Source: Rhyacophila brunnea
Taxonomy: Eukaryota > Arthropoda > Insecta > Trichoptera > Rhyacophilidae
Direction of reading: 5' to 3'
Length of the DNA: 64,000 bases
Assembly (NCBI GenBank): GCA_022495005.1
Contig: JAGYXB010000461.1
Location: forward strand, 310,001 to 374,000
Position 1 is the first letter of the stretch, and the number at the start of each line of letters is the position of its first letter. The position numbers and the translations under genes are program-made. The notes under the pieces were generated by a model. The model made no database searches, was not told where the DNA came from, and worked only from the letters and a program-made list of their open reading frames with translations. Below, one piece after another: positions 33,541 through 44,516 of this stretch.

Positions 33541-33719
33541 AAACTAAATAAATAAATAAATCTGTAATTTTCTAGTTGGCGTGAGAATTAGTCGTCGCGG
33601 CAGGTCTGCAATAGGGGAGGCAAATGAGTTATGTTTGGATAATCCTACGCGTCAAATTCGATTCAAATGAAACCAATCATAAGGTCGAATGGTCTATTAA
33701 TACAGAGACGAATTCAGAT

Positions 33720-34195
33720 CAGTGGCGAGGGGTAGAGGTAGGCTGTTAAGATTCGACACAAATAGTGCACACTAAACTTTGTTAGTCATACTTATTTGTT
33801 TTCATTGAACTGAGAATACAATTTGCAGATGGTGCTGGTTAGTTTTTAAAATTCAATTAATCCCTGCCTAAACCAAACGATAATAGTTTAAGTATGACAT
33901 GGGCGATTCGACAAAAAAGTGCACACTTACACAGTCAACTTATTTGTTTTCGTTGAATTAACATACTTATTACATAATTACTACAGATTGTGTTTTTTTT
34001 TAATTCATTACCCTGCCTAACCAAACCATAATCGATAAAAATATTTGTCTATCTATAAAATATCTAAAATTATGTACAGTTTTGGCATAATTTATAGGTA
34101 TTTTACAGGAAAAAAAATACGTTAGGCTGAAAAAAGTTTAGTGTGCACTATTTATATGTCGGATCTTAACAGCCTACCTCCACTCTTCGCCTCTC
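33720..34195. mobile_element. hAT-type element, family E, copy 3 (476 bp)
   Basis: The left terminus CAGTGGCGAGGGGTAGAGGT and right terminus complement GAGAGGCGAAGAGTGGAGGT are inverted copies. The flanking 8-mers ATTCAGAT (33712-33719) and ATTTAGAT (34196-34203) match at 7 of 8, which supports hAT. Inside, a second nested inverted pair (CCCTGCCTAAACCAAACGAT / GATATTTTATAG-like blocks) is seen. Confidence 0.8.
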
Positions 34196-34234
34196 ATTTA
34201 GATTATGGTATGTACATAGGCACGCACACAAAAT

Positions 34235-34266
34235 GAGGGGGGGGGGAGTTCGGACCCCCCCCTCCC
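34235..34266. repeat. G-run/C-run hairpin
   Basis: Ten G residues at 34237-34246 are followed after eight bases by eight C residues at 34255-34262 and then CTCCC, so the strand can fold into a G:C stem. It is a simple-sequence feature; polymerase slippage makes its exact length uncertain. Confidence 0.65.
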
Positions 34267-34473
34267 ATAAACATTAGATAAATTGCATATTAGTTGATCT
34301 TCTTCTTCATCAGAATCTCATGACTGAGGAACGTGACCCGGATGATTAATTGAGTGTCAAACAGCCATCTCAACGGTCTTGGCATTCTACGACACGCGAA
34401 GACTCGTAGCACTCATAAATTGGGGCATTCCATGTTTGTTTGGCATCTCTAAAAAACCAGACAATCATGACTG

Positions 34474-34735
34474 TTAAGCCATGAGCATTCGACAGCAATT
34501 TGTGGATGCGTCAGCTCGCAATAACACGTAAGCCTGTAGGTTAGGTGTTTATCGCTAGACTTAAAGTATAAAGTGTCTGTGTATGATGAATGTATCTGAA
34601 AAAGTGCGGTATTCCGCGGTTGAATTAACGAGAATCTATAAGTAGTAGGCAGTATAAATTTGGAAGTCGGTGGCACCTGCTAGATTTTGCTCCCTTGCCT
34701 TAAAAATCAATAAAAATATATTATGAATATTTATA
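34474..34735 (+). repeat. Repeat O, copy 2
   Basis: This copy matches 8153-8380 in order: GTTAAGCCA, AGTGTCTGTGTATGATGAA, CGCGGTTGAATTAACGA, GGAAGTCGGTGGCACCTGCT, and TTAAAAATCAATAAAAATA. A minus-strand frame across it is a shadow. Confidence 0.55.
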
Positions 34736-35632
34736 TTGCATTTAAAAAAAAATGCGGCGTCTTATTGCAGACTTGAAGATCTCTTGACATAGTTTTGTAT
34801 GTCCGTAATGTATTAAGCTTTGTTTTTTCTACTATATATTTATAAATTAAAATCATGGTTTACTATGTTCATCTCTCACACAGATACTTTTATTTGAAAG
34901 CATCTGTAAACTCTGTCACAGTACACTTAAGCGCATGGCAATCTTAGTCATGGGTTATCTACTCCTGAGACATGCCCATGCGTAAAAAAACTGCTGCTAC
35001 TCCACATCCAAACATAGCTTTTCGTGATTGCTCGATTAAGACCAAGTATGGAGCGGGTCAGGTTGGTTTGGAGGTGTCTATATTTGTGGAGCTCGGGTTG
35101 GTACCATCAGTAGAAAATTCGGATGTGAATCATTAATTTAAATACCCGTAAAAATGCGATAACATGTCTTACCACTCGTGTCTGGAATATTGTACCTACG
35201 TATGCAGTTAGCCGTATCACAGTTCACTGGGAAATTCCAACCGTCCAATTGTGAGTGACCCTTCAATGGGAGAATGTGCTCAAAGAAAAAGAAGAAGAAT
35301 ACCGGCATACATTCGTCACTTAGTAATCAACAGTGTATTGAGATATATCTACATAATGATTGACAGCGGCACAAATAGATATCTCCGTTAAATTATTATT
35401 GGTTGATAAGTCAAGTGGCAAGTGAGAGTCAAGTGGTCGGATGAGTTGAACAGCTAAGTTAATGAATCATTTTTCAACTGATAAACGATAATAAAATCAT
35501 CGAATATCACTCTTAAACTTTGTTTGCTACACGCATTGTGGGTAGATACTTTGTAAATATGTAGGGTGAGTTACTTTAATCAGTGTTCTCTGAGTATCGT
35601 ATAAACATATAGGGATAAACAACTCAAGCCAT

Positions 35633-36240
35633 GTCGGCATACTGATCGGCGATATTAAATAGCTAACCGCAATTATTATGAATTTCTAAATATCCTAAAT
35701 TTCCCGTAGTGTCCAATTAATGCAAACTCAGTAAATAGCTGACTGCAATTATAGTTTCCGTAATATTCGTTTTCTCATAATATAGTCAGCCATATCCAAT
35801 TATCGTAATCTCTAAATATTCTTTTCAAGATAATATTTTGATTGTGAGTACATCGATAAATAACGGTCACAATTTATTGAGAATGTCAATCGATTATAAC
35901 TTTCCGGTCTGTCAGTATCTCTGTCTCTGTATAGCATTCGCTCCACATAGCATTTTATTTAGATAACAACGAGCCACGGACCTCGGAACAGTATCATAAG
36001 TATTGTAACATACTCTTGTACAAACTGTTAACGCTGCAATAAAAACTCGCTCCTTCATTCATCAGAGCAACCACAAATCTCGACTCTTCATCTTCAATAC
36101 CTGGTCACCTCCTACAACGGTCTCGTCCCTCTACAACGAGACCTGCCAAGTGGTGACCGACATTCCACGCAACCGTCTTCCAGCAAGTTCAGCAAGGTGC
36201 AGAGGTGATACAAGACCCTATCACTGACATACAAAGACAC
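35633..36240 (+). mobile_element. Probable LTR and leader of an LTR retrotransposon
   Basis: A candidate LTR begins TGTCGGCATACTGATC and shows a polyadenylation signal in GCTGCAATAAAAACTCGC (about 36030), CTTCATC-rich R/U5-like sequence and CTACAACG words near 36110-36145. It is followed by AAGTGGTGACCGACATTCC, which looks like the tRNA primer site and leader of Pao/BEL or Gypsy elements, then CAGCAAG-rich sequence of gag-leader type to about 36235. No gag or pol follows, and no second LTR was seen, so the element is truncated. The boundaries are estimates. Confidence 0.4.
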
Positions 36241-38485
36241 ATGTATATTATTATGTTCATACTATAAATATATATCTACCACTAAAGAAAAAGTGTGATA
36301 ACATCAATATTTTTTTATTAGGTATCGATGTAACGTATAATTAAACTTTGTAATCCCAATTGTATCTTGCCGTAAAGAAACAACACTGAAGTACTATTAT
36401 AAGTACAATCGGCACTAAGTGTTATATTTTGATTTATCGTTTTAATTCTTTGCTACCCGGAATTCTACTTATTAAAGTATTCTTTATTTTGGATTCTATC
36501 TTCAAATAAGGATTATTCGAAACATATAAATAATTATATTATACAATAAGATTTAGCTGGCAGGATGTGCAGGTCAAACATGATAAATAAATGTACTATC
36601 TTTGTTGTCTAAGTAAAAAACTTTATCAAAAATACCCATTTAATAGTACATATTTTATTGATTATAGTATTGGATTAATTACGTAGGTACGTCGTTTTAA
36701 ATTAAATTTAAATCTATCAAAAATTGATGTAATGGCGTACTGAATTAGTAAACTAGAATTAATTTAACCTTGAAAATAAAATTAACTTGTACTTAATTTA
36801 GTTTCAACAGTTGTTTGAAAAGTGATCTTATCAACTGTAGAAAAAGGATGAAACCCTCAGTTTTATCAAAATAAGTTTTATTTGATTATATCTTTGTACA
36901 TGACTAAAAATACGTTGTGTCCAAAGAATGCAAGCTGCAAACGCTGATTTATTATTAAAAAAAGAAGGAAGTGAAGCGGGAAATAAATAATTAATAAGTA
37001 TCAGATTAGGAATATAAAAACCAAATTATTAATTATCATGCACTTCAAGGTAATGGCTGTTTTGTATTTTAACTTTGACCGAAAACCATAACAAAAATAT
37101 TTGAACCCTGACGGTTAAAATTATTAAACATGGGACATGCTTTGTACTGATTCTCTGAATGCTGGTTGTCCAAATTCGAAAGAAAATAAAATAAATTGCG
37201 GGGCACGGGTTTACACGTCATTCTCTTCAAACCGTTCGTGGCCGACTGGAGTATCTCGTGGCTGCGCTACTTTTGTGACTTTATTTTTCGTTTAGCCTGT
37301 GCGATTTTCCATGACAAATCCGCCCGGGAGGTCAAGACATGTTTCCATGCTAAAACATTTTTGTGCCTCCTGTAAAATTTGATTCGTGTGGATTACGTCC
37401 CTTTTCTTTTCTACAGTTGTAATTTTCGCACAAACGATAAAATAGAGTTATAACTCAGTAGAGCCAAAAAACTAATATGAAAATGGTCAAAATGACGTTT
37501 TTGTATGTTTCCCGCATTACTGTTTAGAGCAATGCCCATGTTATATAATATATATTTGGATTTGTCGTGAAAAATGCTGTTACATTGTAAAAAAAAACTC
37601 ATTTTACAGAAAGAAAATCGTGAAAAACTTTTGTTTTTAAAAAAAGTTTTGCGAATATTTCAACAAAAAATATTCAATTTGAATTCCTATGACAATATAG
37701 TCACCTTCCACTTTATGACTATATTAAATATTAAATTATCTCAAATTTTGAGATACGAAATACAATAGATACGTGCACACACCGACGCGTCGTAAAGTCC
37801 AAAATGACACTGTTCGAGAATGAACACTTCAAATTAGTCTCAACGTAATACCGTTGCAGTTTCATATAATGGTTTTAATATTAAAACTAAAATTATGACT
37901 ATTTTTAAGCAGATGGAGATTTTTTTGTGAATATTTCTATATACTTAACTCAAAATGGTGTTTTTTTGACTTATGACTCTATTTTATCGGATGTGCGGTA
38001 TGTTAATTAGATATTTTCGACGTAGCTTTTTTCGAGAACACCATAGGTAACACAATATTATATAGGTAATTCCATTATCAATATATCGTCGACAATTCAT
38101 GAACTATATGACAAGATTATATTAATAAACTTTTTGTTTATTCTGTACCAACGTCGATATACAATTCCGGCTACTTTGCTAATAAAATGACAATAAATAA
38201 TAATATGATGAACATGCTTATCAGATATTTATTATGTTGAAGTCTGCAAATAACAGATTGTTAATATTAATTATTAGTGTATGGAAAATATTCATATTAT
38301 TCCTTAATAAAAAGAAAATATTAATAACAATATCATATATTTCATTGTGCAACCATAAGTAGATAATAAACAAGTAGATATGCGATGGTAGTCATAATAA
38401 AAATAATTAATTCCTCTAATTCTTATCCATATTTTTCACATTAGGAAAATCATTATAATTTTTAATTTAATTGGTTCTTGTCTTT
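36240..38485. other. AT-rich non-coding stretch
   Basis: No gene supported. A GC-richer island at about 37195-37345 (GCGGGGCACGGG, CGTGGCCGACTGG, CCGCCCGGGAGG) is the only compositional feature. Frames at 37411-37768 are low complexity. Confidence 0.4.
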
Positions 38486-38491
38486 CTAGTA

Positions 38492-39217
38492 CAGAGGTTT
38501 ACAATCTTTTTCGTCAAAGGGACAATTTTGTAATCAAAAATATTTGGCGGGCCGCCCTTTTGTAAATATTTTCTGTTTTTAAAACACATACGGCAAAAAA
38601 ATACAAAAATATTTCATTGTGTAAACTTATATTTTTAACTACTCGTAAATATGGATGGAATGACTTGATCGCTCAAAGGATGGCGAAATTTAAATGCGGT
38701 CACGATCTTCAGCCATGAGTGCACGACCAAAAAGAAGAGAAGATATATACATTGTTATTACTCTTATTAATATAGTAAAAAATAATATTTATTTTTTTCA
38801 TCACATGTTTTTACAATTGTTTGTTTAAAACTAAATCCTACAATCTAGGCTCAAATTTTGTCATGTGAATACCCAAAATAGATGCGATATTGTTGTTTGT
38901 TAATTGTGATCTTAAGTTTGATTTATTAATGCTCATTGTAGAAAATGTTTTTTCACAAAAATATAGGTAAGTACTCCCAAATAAAGAAGCCATTTGAAAA
39001 GCATGTTTAACTATATTTGGATATAGGTACCTCAAGTTAAAGTCCTTTGTAGAATTCAATTAAATTCCTATCACGATAAGATGCTTTTGCTTCCACGTTT
39101 TCTTGCAAATCTATCAATCCAAACTGCATATTTACGGGAATAAAAATAATACAGATTTAACATAAATCTCGCGGGACACATCAAAAAGTCATACGGGACA
39201 CACATTGTGAACCCCTG
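38492..39217. mobile_element. Deleted hAT element of the GTF2IRD2-like type
   Basis: The ends CAGAGGTTTACAATC and complement CAGGGGTTCACAATG are hAT-type inverted repeats. Both are followed by GGGAC/GGGACAC and GCGGGCCGC/GCGGGACAC words seen in many hAT families. The right half encodes a transposase C-terminus on the minus strand. The flanking 8-mers (TTCTAGTA/GTTTAGCT) agree only at 4 positions, so the target duplication is decayed. Confidence 0.7.
38838..39132 (-). pseudogene. hAT transposase C-terminal remnant (GTF2IRD2/ZBED-like)
   Basis: On the minus strand the first part reads MQFGLIDLQENVEAKASYRD and RNLIEFYKGL; a frame change near 39045 leads to LRYLYPNIVKHAFQMASLFG, STYLYFCEKTFSTMSINKSN and LRSQLTNNNIASIL to the stop at 38838. 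The FGSTY.CE.TFS.M..NKS..RS.LT..HL..IL arrangement is characteristic of the C-terminal dimerisation region of the hAT transposases related to GTF2IRD2, FAM200 and ZBED5. The catalytic domain is absent. Confidence 0.75.
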
Positions 39218-39244
39218 GTTTAGCTGTAGCCAGCATTCAATACA

Positions 39245-39375
39245 TTATGAAAATAGCCGATATACTGGATTGTTTGTTAGGTTAGGTTGGCAATCTTGAA
39301 TTTATGAATTTTGCCGAAATCAGCTAAAATTGCTGCTGTTCCCGCCTGGCTTCTAGTAAACAGACTTGTACCATT
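39245..39375 (-). mobile_element. D element, copy 2
   Basis: This copy reads AATAGCCGATATACTGGATT, TTGTTAGGTTAGGTT, TTTGCCGAAATCAGCT, CCCGCCTGGCTTCTAGTAAA and CAGACTTGTACC, the reverse of 12443-12850 without its SINE. The left terminus appears lost. It lies 37 bases from an H element. Confidence 0.6.
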
Positions 39376-39411
39376 TAGTTATTTTACCTAACTGACCCAA
39401 TTTTTTGCCGC

Positions 39412-39727
39412 TAGGGAACAAAGAATTAATGGAAACCGAAATACATACCGGGTGTGGAGTAACAAACAACCGATCCATAGTGTAGAAGAATATGGGATAA
39501 ACTTAAACAGGTGTCAAGAATATGCTTGTCCTTCGTTCTAACAACTGCCTTGCTTTATGTACTGACGCTCATTCAATATTGGTGTATTTGATGGTTGCAA
39601 TACACACAATTGCACGTCTATTAAGTGTGTTCAATTTTCGTAGGACACTTACAAATTCAAAACCCTGATTCAGAATGTAGTGTATAGGTAACCTATCGGA
39701 CTTATTTTTATTAATCTGTTCTGTGTT
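39412..39727 (+). mobile_element. H element, copy 2
   Basis: The unit starts TAGGGAACAAAGAATTAATGG and ends TTAATCTGTTCTGTGTT. The flanking hexamers TGCCGC (39406-39411) and TGCTCC (39728-39733) match at 5 of 6 positions. The interior has the family landmarks CAACCGATC, GGGATAAACTTAAAC, TTCAATATTGGTGTATTTG and TTGCACGTCTAT. Confidence 0.65.
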
Positions 39728-40816
39728 TGCTCCAAACTGCTTTTTTTGTACCTACACATAACAATAATTAAACGGGATTTTATATTATTGAAAGTGAACG
39801 ACTTATGTAAATTGATTTTTGAATACTTCATATACATCTGCATTGAAAAATTAAAAATCAGCTAAATAATTACAATTTATTTATTTACATATAACTATAT
39901 ATTACTTTACAAATTACAAATTAAAGACGTTCACCACATTACGTGCGAAAACAAGCAGACATATAAGCGATTAGTAAAATAGTAAATACAAAAATTATGA
40001 AGTACACGGAAGTACGCCTAATAATCCAAGTAAGATATAAACTCATTCTTATGTAAGTGGAATATAATATCACATATAAACAAAGTCAATCAACGTCTCT
40101 AAAATAACACATAACAAGAAAAAGTTCACAATATACAAAATGGTTTAAATTCTAATATCTTGTTGATTCTCCTGAAAAGTAGTAATTTTAGACATATTAT
40201 CACCATTTTTATTACGCATGTAGAATTATTATTGGTGCAATAACTTTGTGATCTATTTATAGAATTAAAATGAGGGTCAAAGTTAAGCCGATCCGTCAAA
40301 TTAACTCAATGTATAGTTTTCGACTTTAACTTTTAGTAGAATCCAACGAATTAACGATTCCCCAAATAGAATACACGTTTATGTATTGAATTTATTTGTA
40401 GACTAAGGTCGATTAACTTTTGTTTTTCAATGTTTGTTTAATTTGCGAAGGAGTTACTTTCCGAGGCTAGGAGGACAATGTATTTAATATGAAAAGTCAG
40501 TTAAGTTTATTGAAATTTAGCTTAATAAGACTTCAACAAACTCGGTGATTTTAAACGAAGAACGTTGAAAACTGAAAACAATTGAATTGCATTGTATAGT
40601 CACAGTCATAATGATGAATGAATAATTTAACTATTTTATATTATACAAGTTGTAAATTTGAATGCCTATTACCATTTTTACAATAAAATGTAACTGTAAC
40701 TGTTAATTTATGACGCTTTATACCAGTGGTGAGGAGTGGAGGTAAGCTGTTATGATCCGGCATGAATAGTGCATACTAAACTTTGTCAGTCATACCAATT
40801 TCTTTTCATTAGACTA

Positions 40817-41157
40817 AGGCCCGTTTCAGATGCGACACCGGTGTCGCGCTCGATATAATATAGGAGGCCTTTTTATTCGAATAAACGGGCCTTTGTATTA
40901 TGTTTATGAATGCCCTAGAGCTAATGAGTCAACGCATATTTTGCGCTGTGAATTAGAATATAAAGTGGCTGCGGTAATAAAAACAAGTGTATCGGCGGCT
41001 TGAGAATGTAGCGGCCGACGGAAATGTGTACCAGACACGCGTTGACTCATTAGTTCTGGGGCGTTCATAAACATAATACAAAGTCCCCTTTATTCAAATA
41101 CAAAGGCCTCCTTATTATATAAGAGCGCGGCACTGGTGTCACGTCTGAAACGGGCCT
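40817..41157. mobile_element. 341-bp MITE with ~120-bp inverted repeats, TA-flanked
   Basis: It starts AGGCCCGTTTCAGATGCGAC and ends with a close complement (GTCACGTCTGAAACGGGCCT). The arms continue through CACCGGTGTCGCGCTC, GGAGGCCTTT and GCTAATGAGTCAACGC, about 120 bp each. TA lies on both sides (40815-40816, 41158-41159) where the host element has it once. A TA duplication points to Tc1/mariner-like mobilisation; a TAA/TTA duplication (Harbinger-like) cannot be excluded because the end is TAAGG...CCTTA. Confidence 0.75.
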
Positions 41158-41231
41158 TAGAATACGATTTTCAGATGGTGCTGGTTAGTTTTTAAAATTA
41201 AATTAAGCCCTGCCTAAACTAAACCATAATA

Positions 41232-41362
41232 TAATGTTTGAGGCTTTCACGGTTGTTTTTTATCGTAGTATATCTCTTGATAATGGCCTCTGCAACGAGC
41301 CCGAAACGTCGAGTAAAGAAGGAAGAAGGAGACACGGTGAAAACCCAAGAATATACTACGAT
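41232..41362. mobile_element. G repeat, copy 1, with hammerhead-like motif and 11-bp duplication
   Basis: The 131-bp insert is bounded by AAACCATAATA at 41221-41231 and 41363-41373, while the host hAT has it once. It begins TAATGTTTGAGGCTTTCACG. A copy-specific 12-mer TATCGTAGTATA (41261-41272) has its exact complement at 41352-41363. Between them lie CTTGATAATGGCCTCTGCAA, CGAGCCCGAAACGTCGAG and GGAGACACGGTGAAAACCC. The GGC-TC/GAGCC stem followed by CGAAACGTC resembles the hammerhead of Penelope-like elements, with a decayed CUGANGA part. Target duplications of 10-15 bp also suit that class. Confidence 0.6.
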
Positions 41363-42391
41363 AAACCATAATAGTTTAGGTATGCTATGGGTGATCCGAT
41401 AAAAATAGTGCACACTTTTTCAGTCATACATATTTGTTTTTGTTGAAAAAAGAATTCATAGTATTACAGATATTGTTTTTATTCATTAAACCCTGCCTAT
41501 TCCTAATCATATCGATAAAAAATATTCTTCTATCTATAAAAGATTGGATTAGGCAGGGTGTAATTGAATTATAAAAACTAATAAATACTATCTATACACT
41601 GTAGTCTTAGTTCAATGAAAACAAATACGCTTGACTAACATAGTTTAGTGCGTATTATTTATGTCGGATCTTACCAGCCTACTTCCACGCTTCCCTATTG
41701 CTCTATACATACCACAGAACAGATTAATAATATATAAATTCAAAAGCCACTTGCAAATTGACCAAATCTTTGAGTTTTGGAAATAATTCGCATGAATCAT
41801 ATACGGATAGCTTACAAGCGATATCATTCACCTGAAAATTGAAAGACGTGACTCCGTTCATTCTTAAACCTTATTTATATTCAATAATTGAATGATAATC
41901 TCATTTGCAAAACGTATCTAACTCAAACATTTCGTTAATGCACATGAATATAATATATCTATCCATTTACAAAAAATCCCTGAGTATTAGGATTTTGCAA
42001 GAAATAATATGAATATTATATTATTACAAAAAATAATAATAATATATTGTGTGTTTAGTTTTTTTTTGCAACTGAAGAAATATTTAATTCCATCTCTAGG
42101 GATTAATTAATGAAACAGTCCATCATCGCCACCAAAGCGTTGCATATTTGTATGATAATTTGCAACGTTATTTTTAAAGCCCTTAAACTGTAAAAAAATA
42201 CTCACCGAATGACACATTATAGTGGGTAGGTGGCTAATGATTAATTAATCATTTATTTACAACTTACAACATTTTTTTAGCATTAGGTAGGTACCTCTAA
42301 AGTTATTGACGGTTTATGACTTATGTATACATTATGTGTCTCTACCAGGCAAGACGGATATATTGTGAAGTGCTTTAACTTTTCGTTTGAT

Positions 42392-42450
42392 TGTAGAGAA
42401 ATTTAGAATAAACTTAAACACGTGTTAAAGAATGTGATGTTCTGTCAATA
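42392..42450 (+). mobile_element. H element fragment
   Basis: Only the inner GATTGTAGAGAAATTTAGAA, TAAACTTAAACACGTGTTAA segment matches H copies. It is a decayed piece. Confidence 0.4.
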
Positions 42451-42884
42451 GTTACGTACCTATGTCTATTTTACATTAACGTCGTTACCGAAACGCGTAT
42501 TTGATATTGCTAATACAAAAAACAACATAATCACAATTTTATTGTGCGTGGAAATAATTAATATATTTTAATACATAATTATTTTATGTGTAGTTGTATT
42601 TAATATAAAGAAGAAGCCTAATTTATTGTAAGTATATGTATACCTATTTAATTTTTGTTGCTTTAGCTAGATATTAAACTAAACGAAATTCTGAATAAAT
42701 ACCTATCTTCATATTTATTTTTTGTAATAAATTTTTTGTTTTGCACTCTTGAAACCTATGTTAATGTTATTCATCCAAGTCAACGACCGCTGAATCCCTT
42801 TCAATATTTTTCGCAGAATATTATGTACTTGTAGCGCAAAATATATATGTATACTTATATCTATTTATTTGGAATTTTTCAAAG

Positions 42885-43075
42885 TGGCTACCCCAACGGA
42901 AGAGACCCAGAGGCCGTCCAAGAAGGAGATGGGCTGACGCCGTAGAAGTGTACTGGCTTCAGATAAGAAGACCCGGTAACTGGAGAAGTGTGGCGAGAGA
43001 TCGGAGTGAGTGGAGAGCGGTTGCGGAGGAGGCCAAATCCCACCCCGGAATGTAGCGCCGTGGAAGAAGATCTAT
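42885..43075 (+). pseudogene. LINE C-terminal remnant
   Basis: The plus strand reads KRPRGRPRRRWADAVEVYWL, QIRRPGNWRSVARDRSEWRA and VAEEAKSHPG, then a stop. GRPR.RW.D.V......NWR..A.DR..WR.....AK.HPG is the very C-terminus of many RTE/CR1-type non-LTR proteins. It is open for about 50 codons and relatively GC-rich compared with its neighbours, consistent with recent insertion, but it is only a 3' stump. Confidence 0.75.
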
Positions 43076-43079
43076 TTAT

Positions 43080-44180
43080 TTGGTTGATTATGATATAAGA
43101 TATCGATCTTATTTATCAATGTATGCGTTATAACGCAGGACAACTTTGTATGACTTGTAAATATGCGTGACGCCTGTGCTAAGGCTTGCAACGGACTGCC
43201 TTGACTGGAGTCACTGACGCCACATAATATATATTATACAAATAATATTAAAGATAATATATAATAAATCTCACAAACATACTATTTTGACCAGTCAGAT
43301 AAGTGCTTGTGATAATCCCACTTTACCCACAGCAATTATAACAGTGTACGCACGAAGTGTTCTAGGTTGGCCGAACTCCAGAATTTCCATAGGTACACTA
43401 AGCGGACTTAGCAAAGTGTAGCCAAAATCTAGATACGTACCATAACCACCGGGGTGAGTGTGGATCGCCAACAATTTAGCTGTAAGTAAGGTGCATTATG
43501 GTAGATGCCGCTTAAGCCTTTGAACATTACCTGAGTACGGCAAATCTTACGGTAAGGCGCTAGACAACAAGTTTGTTTATTACGGGGAACACTACTTATC
43601 GTAGGGTGGTGGTGGCTTGCCCGTCCACCCTCCGTGTATAGGTAAACCACCCTTAATTTACTACTGGCAGTGGCATACTAAAATTATACATATGATCGGA
43701 AAATTTTAGTAATTCGATTGATGTTATGAACGCCATTTTTGTTATTGACATTTTTTGAAGGTAATTTGAATCGCTTTTCTGGAACTGTTAAATTCTCGAT
43801 ATAAGTATATATATTGTATTAATTAAAACGAAACACAAAAAATAATATTAGTCAGGATTATTCTTCATTTCTTTTAAAATATTTTATTAATTAGTACTGA
43901 TTATTGTGTTTTATTTTAGGTTGTTTAAATCTTTAATACAATTATTGATTTTAAAATTAAAACTTTGATGAGGATTCCAAATAGTGACCTGGGTTTTGTG
44001 TTTCGGCAAATTGTGAAGTAAAACGTGATATAATACAGTAGGTAGGTATACATTTTAAGTAGTAGGTACGAACAGGAAACTCGAATGTATACCTACGCGA
44101 AGACAACTTAATGAAGTCACCAAGCTAATCAATATATTATGGTTATTGGTGTACGTAATTGTGTTTTTAACGCCCGTATT
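43080..44180. other. AT-rich non-coding stretch
   Basis: No gene is supported. The minus-strand 73-codon frame at 43650-43429 lies in a GC-richer patch but its product is not recognisable; it may be the 3' part of an unknown repeat. Confidence 0.4.
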
Positions 44181-44185
44181 ACAAC

Positions 44186-44516
44186 ATCAAAGTCTGGAAG
44201 TCACATTATCAATATTTTGCAGGAGAGCAGTTTTAACATAGCTACTTAAAATACTCACTCGCTTTCGGACTAAAGCTCCGTATGTTGGACTTCCGCACTT
44301 GTGTAATTAATATTTTTGCTATATAATCATTTAAATTGGACATACACTCTTTCAGCTCTAAAGTATAATAATTGGACTACCGTCGTTTTATAAGTGAGTA
44401 TTTTGAAAACAATGTGACATTGGACTCTTTCACCATTACGAGAACGTGAATACACATTTAAATCTGCATACTTATCTCAAAAATGATAAAAATGTGACTT
44501 CCGCACTTTCAGCTTT
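44186..44516. mobile_element. Candidate MITE
   Basis: AAAGTCTGGAAGTCACATT near 44190 has an imperfect complement (AATGTGACTTCCGCACTTT) ending near 44510. An inner pair, TAAAATACTCAC and GTGAGTATTTT, lies at about 44248 and 44394. The words GGACTTCCGCACT and TTTCAGCT(C/T)TAA recur inside. No target duplication was defined. Confidence 0.4.

Larger units (their letters stand above)
40724..41700. mobile_element. hAT-type element, family E, copy 4, with two nested insertions
   Basis: The termini are CAGTGGTGAGGAGTGGAGGT and the complement of CAATAGGGAAGCGTGGAAGT. The flanking 8-mers CTTTATAC (40716-40723) and CTCTATAC (41701-41708) match at 7 of 8. The 977-bp length is explained by two later insertions: a TA-flanked MITE at 40817-41157 and a G repeat at 41232-41362. 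Without them it is the same size class as copy 3. Confidence 0.8.

Noticed and set aside
43429..43650. Minus-strand 73-codon frame
   Set aside because: Compositionally plausible but the product is unrecognisable and no start or splice context was found.
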